Assembly: GCF_001649575.2 (NCBI RefSeq)
Contig: NC_051450.1
Span: 791,296-855,295 of the forward strand
Direction of reading: 5' to 3'
Source of the DNA: Kryptolebias marmoratus
Lineage: Eukaryota > Chordata > Actinopteri > Cyprinodontiformes > Rivulidae
Length of the DNA stretch: 64,000 nucleotides
The translations under genes and the position numbers were made by a program. The notes beneath the pieces were generated by a model. It had not been told where the DNA came from and made no database searches. It worked only from the letters and a program-made list of their open reading frames with translations. Shown here piece by piece: positions 13,101 to 24,300 of the stretch (its first letter is position 1; each line of letters begins with the position of its first letter).

Positions 13101-15348
13101 CAACCATGTGAGACACTGATAAAGGCAGAAAAATAAAGAGACATTGCTGCTAAGAGTGATTCTACAAGCTGCTGGGATATGAAGAAAACTTTTTTCACAC
13201 ACAGCTTTTGCATTTTTGGCTTCGTTTTAATTTAATAAATAATGGCATAGTGAAACGTGTTGTTTTTGTTCACTTGAGGTTAGATTTAAATAATTTTATA
13301 ACCTGGTAAAAACCAGATCATTTTTATTTCGCCCTGATCCATAAAACTCTAGAATCTAAAGACGGTGGACTTCATTTTTCCAGTGACTAGATGTTCTGAC
13401 ATCTCACTGTATTTTTTTGTTTTGTTTTTTTTTCTTTTATGCTATAAACACATGTCAATGATCTATGATTCAGACGCGTTCCAGGGGCACAAGGCTCAAC
13501 ATAATCATAGTTGCAGAAGGAGCCATTGACAGACACGGGAAACCTATCTCTTCTAGTTTGGTCAAGGATGTGAGTACCTGAGTGTGGAAGGAAGGGGAAG
13601 CCAGAAGCACGGAGCCCCGCCTGATGGAAACCAGCCTCATGAGCCCAATTTCCAATAACCCTGAATATTCTCTATTACATTTTACTGACAGAGTGCTAAT
13701 CCAGTGATAATAAAGTGTTGATGAGCAACAGTGAAAGCAGGATATTGTTGATTATACAGGCCTGAAGCTGTAGCGACAGCAGGGCTTTTATCATGAAAGC
13801 ATCTGTCCTCAGCTCCCCGGCTGTCATCTCATCTGGCCCCTGTGCTTCTGAAAGCCCATGTCACAGCCACGCTCTGTTTTTCTGTCATGTTCTCTCCACC
13901 ACGCCCTCCTTTCATAGAACCGCGCAGGGATGAAACGGCTGAATATCATAATTGTAGCCGAAGGGGCGATTGATCGTAACAACAAGCCCATTACTACTGA
14001 CTATATTAAGAATGTAAGTACAGAGTTTTGTGCAGCAAGCCTCCAGCCTCCTGTATGACTCTACCTCTGCCCCAATGTGGCTTTTGACTCTGTTGCTGTG
14101 TTTCTGAAATGCTCTATCAGGCACACTTGCTGGTTTGGTAAGGGGGCTTTCACAGTTCTGTACTCTTAACTGCTGTAAGCTCACTAAAGCTTGGAAATGA
14201 TTTTATTGGTTTGTATCACCCTCACTTTTATTTTGCTCTGAAGGATTATCAAAGTTTGTCACAACTAACTGTTTTTATTTATTTATTTTGAATTTGTAAA
14301 GTATTTTCATATGTCTTACCAGTACCTGCCTGAGTATTTCTTTTAGTAGTTCACAGCTTGCCTGGGATCTTTTGTGGGCTATGAGCTCCCTGCTAACATG
14401 ACTGAAAAATTAGAATGGCTTGCTTGTGCTTTGCTGTTTCCCCTTCTCTTCAGCTTTTATATTGTGTTTGTGTTCCAGTGATGTGGATGTGTTTGTCTGT
14501 TTGTTTTTTTTGTTTGTTTTTTGCATATTTCTAATGAATGATAAAGATCAGTTGTTAGTAGAAGTTCCTTTTTGAGCAATGACAGTACATGCTTCTGAAT
14601 CCTGTGGGTTTCATTCGAACAGCTTGTCGTTAAAAACCTGGGTTTTGACACACGAGTGACCATCTTGGGCCACGTGCAGAGAGGAGGGACACCGTCTGCA
14701 TTTGATCGCATCTTGGTAGGTTCAATAATACTGTGACTCTTAAACTGGGGTTCAGAACCCTCACAGTGGGCATTTTTGGTAACACAAAAAAGTACCACAT
14801 TTTCCCATATTTGAAACATAAAAGATACTCCTTAATAAATACTTCTCTATTATTATCTAGTATTACCTAAATCAGTTGTGTCCAATCCTTGTCCTTGAGG
14901 GCCCACTAACATAAATGTTTTAATTGTGTGTGTGTGTGTGTGTGAGAGAGATGAAATGGTGTTAACTTTTAGGTTAATCACATTAATAGATTTAAAGCTC
15001 AGCATGTGAAGGTGCACTGACATATTTCTTCATGTTACTATAAACCACAGAAGGTTTAATACAGTAATGAAGTCCAGTCCAGATAAATGAGAAACAGAAT
15101 CAATCACATGTTGACAACAAACTGTTCCTGATGCCCTGTGATCTTTCCCTGTGTGTGTCGCCTCGTAAAGGCCAGTCGTATGGGAGTGGAGGCCATCCTG
15201 GCCCTGTTAGAAACCACAGCCAACACGCCGGCCTGTGTGGTCTCTCTGTGTGGGAACCAGTCGGTGCGTGTCCCTCTGATGGAGTGTGTACAGACGGTGA
15301 GTACAGTACAGCACTGCGCCGGCAACAAGCCAAGAGTATCACGTTTAT

Positions 15349-15379
<31 letters not shown>

Positions 15380-18300
15380 CACAGGGCCTTGTCAAAAAAT
15401 CAGCATGTTGTGATAAAGTTCATTATTTTCCATAATATAATGATAAAAATTAAACTGTCATATATTTTAGATTCATTGCACACCAACTGAAATATTTAAG
15501 GTCTTTTATTGTTTTAATACTGATGATTTTGGCATACAACTCATAAAAACCCAAAATTCCTATCTCAAAAAATAGCATATTTCATCCGACCAATAAAAGA
15601 AAAGTGTTTTAATACCAAAAAAGTCAACCTTCAAATATTTATGTTCAGTTATGCACTCAATACTTGGTCGGGAATCCTTTTGCAGAAATGACTGCTTCAA
15701 TGCGGCGTGGTACGGAGGCAATCAGCCTGTGGCACTGCTGAGGTGTTATGGAGGCCCAGGATGCTTTGATAGCAGCCTTAAGCTCATCCAGAGTGTTGGG
15801 TCTTGCATCTCTCAACTTTCTCTTCACAATATCCCACAGATTCTCTATGGGGTTCAGGTCAGGAGAGTTGGCAGGCCAATTGAGCACAGTAATACCATGG
15901 TCAGTAAACCATTTACCAGTGGTTTTGGCACTGTGAGCAGGTGCCATGTCGTGCTGAAAAATGAAATCTTCATCTCCATAAAGCTTTTCAGCAGATGGAA
16001 GCATGAAGTGCTCCAAAATCTCCTGATAGGTAGCTGCATTGACCCTGCCCTTCATAAAACACAGTGGACCAACACCAGCAGCTGACATGGCACCCCAGAC
16101 CATCACTGACTGTGGGTACTTGACACTGGACTTCTGGCATTTTGGCATTTCCTTCTCCCCAGTCTTCCTTCAGACTCTGGCACCTTGATTTCCAAATGAC
16201 ATGCAAAATTTGCAGAAATGACTGCTTCAATGCGGCGTGGCATGGAGGCAATCAGCCTGTGGCACTGCTGAGGTGTTATGGAGGCCCAGAATGCTTCGAT
16301 AGCGACCTTAAACTCATCCAGAGTGTTGGGTCTTGTGTCTCTCAACTTTCTCTTCACAATATCCCACAGATTCTCTATGGGGTTCAGGTCAGGAGAGTTG
16401 GCAGGCCAATTGAGCACAGTAATACCATGGTCAGTAAACCATTTACCAGTGGTTTTGGCACTGTGAGCAGGTGCCAGGTCGTGCTGAAAAATGAAATCTT
16501 CACCTCCATAAAGCTTTTCAGCAGATGGAAGCATGAAGTGCTCCAAAATCTACTGATAGGTAGCTGCATTGACCCTGCCCTTGATAAAACACAGTGGACC
16601 AACACCAGCAGCTGACATGGTACCCCAGACCATCACTGACTGTGGGTACTTGACACTGGACTTCTGGCATTTTGGCATTTCCTTCTCCCGAGTTTTCCTC
16701 CAGACTCTGGCACCTTGATTTCCGAATGACATGCCAAATTTGCTTTCATCTGAAAAAAGAACTTTGGACCACTGAGCAACATTCCAGTGCTGCTTCTCTG
16801 TATCCCAGGTCAGGCGCTTCTGCCGCTGTTTCTGGTTCAAAAGTGGCTTGACCTGGGGAATGCGGCACCTGTAGCCCATTTCCTGCACACGCCTGTGCAC
16901 GGTGGATCTGGATGTTTCTACTCCAGACTCAGTCCACTGCTTCCGCAGAATCTGGAATCGGCCTTTCTCCACAATCTTCCTCAGGGTCCGGTCAGCTCTT
17001 CTCGTTGTGCAGCGTTTTCTGCCACACTTTTTCCTTCCCACAGACTTCCCACTGAGGTGCCTTGATACAGCACTCTGGGAACAGCCTATTCGTTCAGAAA
17101 TTTCTTTCTGTGTCTTACCCTCTTGCTTGAGGGTGTCAATGATGGCCTTCTGGACAGCAGTCAGGTCGGCAGTCTTACCCATGATTGCGGTTTTGAGTAA
17201 TGAACCAGGCTGGGAGTTTTTAAAAGCCTCAGGAATCTTTTGCAGGTGTTTAGAGTTACTTTGTTGATTCAGATGATTAGGTTAATTGCTCATTCAGAGA
17301 ACCTTTTCATGATATGCTAATTTTTTGAGATAGGAATTTTGGGTTTTCATGAGCTGTATGCCAAAATCATCAGTATTAAAACAATAAAAGACCTGAAATA
17401 TTTCATTTGGTGTGCAATGAATCTAAAATATATGACAGTTTAATTTTTATCATTACATTATGGAAAATAATTAACTTTATCACAATATGCTAATTTTTTG
17501 AGAAGGACCTGTACTTATCAGTGTAAAGCTGAAGAGGGAAAGATGATGTCCTAGCACAGCCAGCTGCTCATAAAGTGGGAATGGTATTCACAAGAGGGCA
17601 CCTTTCTATCTGGTTAATGATCATCTGAAGCTTGTGGACGGGTTAGTGATGACTGCCAACATGATGATGTAAGAGCAGCTCCATAAAACACAAAGAGCTC
17701 TTTTGATGTGTTGGCTTGTCATGTCTGGATTTTGGCAGATGTCCGTGGGAAGATCTTTGGCTTCTGTTGTCTGAATATTTCCCACCATGCAGTTTTTTGT
17801 CGCTCCAAACAGGAATACAGATTAGCCTCTTTTTTTTTTTTTCTTCTTCTTTTTTTAAGACAGGTTTTTGGGTTTTTTAGTGGCAGATATTAAATTTTAG
17901 CTAATACACTCCTGATCAAAATCTTAAGACCAGTCAAAAAATTGCAAGAATTTGCATTTTGCACTATTGGATCTTAAGAAGGTTCTAAGTAGAGCTTCAC
18001 AATGTTAAAAGAAGAAATCGGCGTAAGAGACAAAAACTTTTGAGTGGGGAATTAAATGAAAACTGCATTTACACTCAAACATGATTTTTTCAGCTGATCA
18101 AAAGTTTAAGACCATAGCTCAAAAAACCCAGAAAACCCCCCAAAACATAAATCAAAGTGTCAAAAAAAAAGGACTCAGTAATGAGTAGCTCCACCATTCT
18201 TGTTGATGACTTCAAACAATCGTTTAGGCATGCTTGATGCCAGTGTTTCCAAGAGGCTAGTGGGAACGTTGCTCCAAGTGTTGAAGATGGCTTCACGAAG

Positions 18301-21300
18301 GGCATCCACTGTCTGGAACTGATGTCCATTTTTGTAAACTTCCCTTGCCATCCATCCCCAAATGTTCTCAATTGGGTTTAGATCCGGGGAACATGCAGGA
18401 TAGNNNNNNNNNNNNNNNNNNNNNNNNNNNNNNNNNNNNNNNNNNNNNNNNNNNNNNNNNNNNNNNNNNNNNNNNNNNNNNNNNNNNNNNNNNNNNNNNN
18501 NNNNNNNNNNNNNNNNNNNNNNNNNNNNNNNNNNNNNNNNNNNNNNNNNNNNNNNNNNNNNNNNNNNNNNNNNNNNNNNNNNNNNNNNNNNNNNNNNNNN
18601 NNNNNNNNNNNNNNNNNNNNNNNNNNNNNNNNNNNNNNNNNNNNNNNNNNNNNNNNNNNNNNNNNNNNNNNNNNNNNNNNNNNNNNNNNNNNNNNNNNNN
18701 NNNNNNNNNGATGCCCGCTGCAACATCTCCACATAGCCAGCTGCTGTTTGACGCCCCTGCACAACCTGAAGCTCCATTGTTTCATTGAAGGAAAACGCAC
18801 CCCAAATCATGATGGAGCCCCCACCACTGTGCCGTGTAGAAAACATCTCAGGTGGGATCTCCTTGTCATGCCAGTAATGTTGGAAGCCATCAAGACCATC
18901 AAGGTTAATTTTTTTTCTCATCAGAGAAGACAACTTTCTTCCACCTTTCAATGTCCCATGATTGGTGCACCCTTGCAAAGTCCAAACGGGCAATTTTGTG
19001 GCGTTGAAGAAGACGTGGCCTTTGAAGACGTTTTTTGTTTCTGAAGCCTTTCTCTCGCAGATGCCGTCTGATGGTTATTGGGCTGCAGTCAGCACCAGTA
19101 ATGGCCTTAATTTGGGTAGAGGATCGTCCCGTGTTTTGACGGACAGCCAATCGGATGCTGCGGCTCAGAGGTGGTGAAATTCTTTTGGGTCTACTACTTG
19201 ACTTTTTTGTTCCATAACCCTCAACCTCAGCAGCGATGGCACGTTGTGAGAGGCCTTGCTTATGCAGCACAACAAACCTACCACGTTCAAAGTCAGTGAG
19301 CTTTTTTGCTTTTGCCATCAGGTCTTGACAGTGTAAAGACTTGACAGAAAATGACATGAAATCCAGATTTTTGCACAGCTTTTGGCTTTTAAATACTATG
19401 GTCTTAAACCTTTGATCAGCTGAAAAAATCACGTTTGAGTGTAAATGCAGTTTTTTAGAAAATTCCCTGCTCAAAAGTTCTTGTCTCTTGCACTGATTTT
19501 TTCCTTTAACATTGTGAAGCTCTACTTNAGAACCTTCCTAAGATCCAATAGTGCAAAATGCAAATTCTTGCAATTTTTTGACTGGTCTTAAGATTTTGAT
19601 CAGGAGTGTATAAATGGAAAAAACTCCACCTGTTGTTCTGTTTCTAGGATACTAAATACAAACGGTAAACCCTGTGGTCTTTTTGGTCTTTTTTTTTTCC
19701 CTAGACTCAAGAAGTCCAAAAGGCCATGGACCAGAAACGGTTTGAGGATGCTGTTAAGCTTCGGGGCAGGTCAGACCAAATCTCAAATCCCAAAACCATA
19801 TATTCTCTGAACATGAAGATATGACAGTCAGTTTGATGTTGCTCTGCTGTGGTGGACTTTTATTTTAGCATATTGATAAATCATTAAGAGAAAATTGTAA
19901 AAGAAAGTGAGGCTAGAAAGCTTAGTGGGGTGAGGGCTGTGTTAGAAAAAACACAAGCCATATAGCAGTGAGAGATCCACTGAGTTAGAGAAGAATGAAA
20001 TAACTAGTTTGATGCATAAACAGCAAAATCTTTAGAAAGTTTAAACGGCTCATTTTGTCGCACAATTATAAAATTCAAATTGATACTGTGTAGAAATAAT
20101 TAAAGAAATCAAAATGCCACTTCAGGCATGCAAAGTCCAATTTCATAGCACACTTTTCCCAGTAGAGCCACACGTTTGGATGTATTTATTGTATTACTTT
20201 TTTTTTTCCGAGCTTCGGGAGAAGTAGAAAATCGGAAATCATGATGTTCAGAAAAGATTATTGGACAAATGGTAATAAGGTTTTCTCAAACCTGTTGACT
20301 CAAACTGTTTTCGGTTGTTTTGCAGGAGCTTTGAAAACAACCTAAGGACATACAAACTGTTGGCTCATCGTAAACCAGAATCCGAACTGCCAATAGTAAG
20401 TTTAACACAAAGAGAGAACAATACACACACACACGAGCAGATCCCTTCATTCTGCTTGACAAGCAGGTTTCCCAAGAGTGAAAAGCAGTTCCCCGACCCA
20501 AGGATGTGTTTAATAATGTATCTCACTGTCCTGAAGTCCCACCCACAAATGACTCAGTGGCTGTAGTTCTGATGATGTGTGTTGCTGCTATGTTCTTGAC
20601 AGAACAAGGCACATTCATTGAGTGAAGAATTTATGTAAACATGTGTCCAAACTGAGTATTTTGTACACAGATGCAATATAGTACATGTATTCACCCCTTT
20701 AGTATCTTTTCTGTTTTGTTTTACAACCTGAATTTTAAAAAGATTTTCAGTTTGTTTTTTAGTAATGGTCCTACACAAAATAGTCCAGATTAATGGCGTT
20801 ACATTGGGGTGGGGGGCCTTGAGTATTTTAAAAAACTGAACAGTACTGCGTACATTATTTTTTTCCGCAAACATGGAAGAAAGTGCTGTGGACAAATACG
20901 GCTAAAACTGAACACCTCTTATCATGCTGAAAACACCATCCCGACAGTGATGCATGGTGGTGGCAGCATCATGCTGTGGGGAGGTTTTTTATCAGCCGGG
21001 ACTGAGAAACTGGTCAGAGTTGAAGGAAAGTTGGATGGAGCAAAAATACAAAGAAATTCTTGAGAGACATTTTAGTCTTCCAGAGATGTGAGACTGGGAC
21101 GGAGGTCCACCTTCTAGCAGGACACTGACCCTCTGCTGCAGAAACACTCCTCTGGTTTAAGAAAAACCAGGTAAAGGTCCTGGAATGGTCTAGTCAAAGA
21201 TCTAACCTCAGTCCAACTGAATCTCTGGTTTGATTTAAAGATTGTTGGACACAAGCAGCAGCCGTTCAACTTTTTCTTATTTCTTGTTCATTTTACTATA

Positions 21301-24300
21301 AAATGATTTAGGATCTTTTAAGTTGTTGAGTCAAAATGTTAAGTTCCATTTAAATTTCAGATTGTACAACAACCACAACCAATGTTTGTTGTTGTTATGG
21401 TTTTAAAAAAATGTTTGTAACAGTCAGTAAAGCTAGAAATGTCTGACTGTAGGTGACTCTGTCAGTCAGGGGCTGCTGTGGCTCCAGGAGGCTGCTCAGA
21501 CTGAAGATAATCAAGGTGTAAAGGCAGCGTGACATGGCTCTGTTATGTGCTGCTTGCCTCAGGGTTGGACTCCCCCTGCATTAGTAATGACGGCCTGTGT
21601 GTAGCACCAGAAGCCGTTTATTGATTCTTCTTATAAAACATCAACAGCTGCCCTCTGACTGACAGCATCAGTGAGATTAGCTAAGGTGTAGTGTGTTTGA
21701 TTAAAGGCCAATGTGCTGCTGTTTGTATTTCCTTCCTCAGAGCAACTTTAATGTGGCGGTGCTGAATGTTGGAGCCCCCGCAGCAGGAATGAACGCTGCT
21801 GTCCGATCAGCTGTCAGGGTGGGAATCTCTGAGGGACACAAGATGTTTGCTGTCAGTGATGGATTTGAGGGATTCTACAAAGGACAGGTGAGCTCTCCAC
21901 ATCCTCAGGAACCATCACAGTAAAAGGATTTCATGTTGTAATTTTAAATCTGTTTATAACAGAACCCAAAAAGCTTGATGGAAAACTATTGTGTGTGACT
22001 TGCCATTTTTCACATCGGTGACTGAGAGAATTGCCTTAGCTTGATGAGCGTCAGACTCATTGAGCAATCATTGTTAGCTGCCTCACCGAAGAATAATCAG
22101 GGAAAGTCAGGGGATAATCTGTGCAGATTAATGTAAACCAATTTCTCCCATGGAATCCCCGAGCAGCCTGAGCAGATGCAGTACCACAAAAAACCACTAG
22201 ATGGCAACAGAACATTAAGTCATTTTGTGGCCGATACAAAAGCACAGATGTCTGATTATCGTGATTTCTCACCTCGTTGGTTCATCACTAAAACAGTGAG
22301 TTTTGAATAGCTCTGTGGGATGTTAAAAGTGGAAATTGGATTGTAATCTAAGACTGGACTTTTGTTTTTTGTTCTGTTACTAGTGGAACTGGTTTCGCCC
22401 TTCTTCAAACCATGTGAAAAAATGAGCTCTTTCTCAGAACGCCATAAAATAAATGATCACATCCTTTGTTTTCATCAGAATGTCTCCATTGTCACGGAGT
22501 TGAACAGTTTCTGTAAGCTCTGACCAGCTGAAATTAGACTGTATCTTTAAGAAGTTTATACCAGAGGGAGGAAGAAAGTCCTACTGTTTAAATCTTACAG
22601 ACTACACTGCTGTGTAAATAAGAGTTTGTGCAGCAAATAACTGTAATACTTTTCCGCACTGATCCTGCACTGAGATCTGATGATGTATTGGAAACTGAGC
22701 AACTGTATTTAGGTGAATACATAACCACAGGATCCATCTTTAGCCCTCCTGTCATAAATTTTTAATGTAAAAGCTATTAATTTGCTTTAACATTGGACAC
22801 TAAAATAGGTCGGTGAGGTCATGGTGAAACTAAATAGCATCTTATTGTCCTTTATGTGATATTTAATCTGTTGTTCTTCCTTCAGATTAAGGAGATTAAA
22901 TGGAGTGATGTCGGAGGATGGACGGGACAGGGTGGCTCCCTTTTGGGTACTAAAAGGTAAAGGTTTCACGCAAAGTCAGAGGTGTTGAAGGGATAGTTTG
23001 GGTCTTTTTGAAGCAAGGTTTTTTGAAAAGGTAATAAATGAACAATATCTTACCAGTTGTAGATGGTTTTTGAATGATCTCAGTTTGGAAAAATAGTCTA
23101 ATTCTGACTAGACTGATAAACTAATGACTCACTGTAGTAAGGCCAAAACCAAAATAAAACTACTACAGGCTCCTATAGTTCAAAGCAGTTCATGCCAACA
23201 CTATTCTAAAAATCTTTTACACAACCATTGTTATTGCATTACACAGTTATTTACATAAAATTTAGTCATCAGGTCAATCATTAGTGTCAGTCAGAATTAC
23301 TATGTAAAACAAAGCTAACTAAGGTGTAAATATAAAAAAGATACCATTCACTGTAAAATTTTGAATATTAGTTGTTTTGAAGCAGAAAAATCAGCTTTTG
23401 AAGTGGTATTGGTGACCTAATATTGGTTTGTATGAGTGTGCTCATTCCTGAAGCATTGCATTACACATTGTTCTGGCAGAAATCTGATGATATTCCTGCA
23501 CACCAGGCTGCATCAGAAGTGCTACAGCTAGCTGCCACTACTTGTGCTTGCAAATAACAACAAAATTCGATGTTAATAACTGTGTACTGTGAAACTGATG
23601 GCAACAATGTTTTATGAAAACCATTTTTCTGAAAACGCCATAAAGTTTGCAGTTTGAGTTGTTTTAAGACGGCAGCGATCCACTTTGGTGTTGATCCACG
23701 CTCTGACTAGCCATTAGGTCACCAGTCCTGTCAACATCAAGTCCTGTTTTTCCAAACTGATGATGTTTTTGTTGTTGTTTTCTGAACATTTCTTATTGCA
23801 AATATTGTATTGTTCTTAACCTCTCTGTACAACCCCTTTTTCCAAATCGCTGAACTATCCCTTTAAGTTTAAAAAGTTGGAGTGTACACTAGCTGTATAT
23901 ACTTTTTCAACAGATATCTGCTTCATTTTTAAATTCAAAGCTTTTTGAGTGATCATGTGAAAATAAAACTTTCTTATTTCTCCTCCTCAGAACTCTTCCT
24001 GCCAAGCATGTTGATAAAATTGCTGAGCAGATGCGAAAATATAACATAAACGCTCTGCTGGTTATTGGTGGATTTGAGGTATGTTTTAAATCTCTTATGA
24101 TGCTGGTAGTTAAGCTCATTTTTAATTTAGTCTACAAGCTCAGATCTTTAGTGCTGAATATTAATGACTTTAGCAACATTATTTCTGCTCATGTTATTGA
24201 AACAGACAGCTGTTATTTTTTATGATGTGTTGTATTTATTGTTTAGTGTTGATTCATTCCATTAGTCCTCTCCCTTTCATGCCAAAACATCACTTTATGG

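Larger units (their letters stand above)
15657..17182 (-). pseudogene. Tc1 transposase, broken
   Basis: Starts at 17182 with [20 protein letters not shown]. Helix-turn-helix DNA-binding domains come first ([19 protein letters not shown]), then the DDE domain: first Asp in LFSDESKF, second Asp in FQHD.APAHS, Glu in [12 protein letters not shown]. Three lesions are visible. A GAG to TAG change in the 16211-16740 copy follows NAATYQ at about 16550. The tandem duplication of 530 bases is not a multiple of three and shifts the frame at 16210/16211. As a result, two copies of the second Asp and the Glu are present. The original C-terminus ([10 protein letters not shown]) survives only in the 15681-16210 copy. 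It cannot make an intact enzyme as it stands. Confidence 0.9.
15380..17511 (-). mobile_element. Tc1/mariner transposon with internal 530-bp tandem duplication
   Basis: Long inverted terminal repeats of about 200 bp: the left end (cagggccttgtcaaaaaatc) pairs with the right end (complement of gagaaggacct). The insertion is flanked by TA. A transposase gene lies on the minus strand. Positions 15681-16210 and 16211-16740 are a direct tandem duplication of 530 bases, close to identical, covering the C-terminal half of the transposase. The left end seems to carry two extra bases, so the boundary is approximate by two bases. Confidence 0.93.
17907..19608 (-). mobile_element. Second Tc1/mariner transposon (TA-flanked, with assembly gap)
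   Basis: Terminal repeats cactcctgatcaaaatctta and its complement (gattttgatcaggagtg) are exact at the ends and flanked by TA at 17905-17906 and 19609-19610. The inner repeats extend about 200 bp. It belongs to a different Tc1 family from the neighbour at 15380. Positions 18404-18709 are N. Confidence 0.92.
15297..19704 (+). other. pfkp intron 10 (two Tc1 elements)
   Basis: The longest intron in this gene model. About 3.8 of its 4.4 kb is accounted for by two Tc1/mariner insertions in the same orientation, plus a CA/TA microsatellite at 15350-15379 next to the first. The remaining 17514-17904 shows no feature beyond a T-rich run. Confidence 0.8.

Noticed and set aside
13474..13569. Exon 8a as a dead exon relic
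   Set aside because: Frame, length, splice sites and the active-site Glu are all intact, and changes match another PFK type rather than random decay.
15651..16615. Plus-strand open frames of 144-157 codons opposite the Tc1 transposase
   Set aside because: They are antisense shadows of the minus-strand transposase, repeated because of the tandem duplication.
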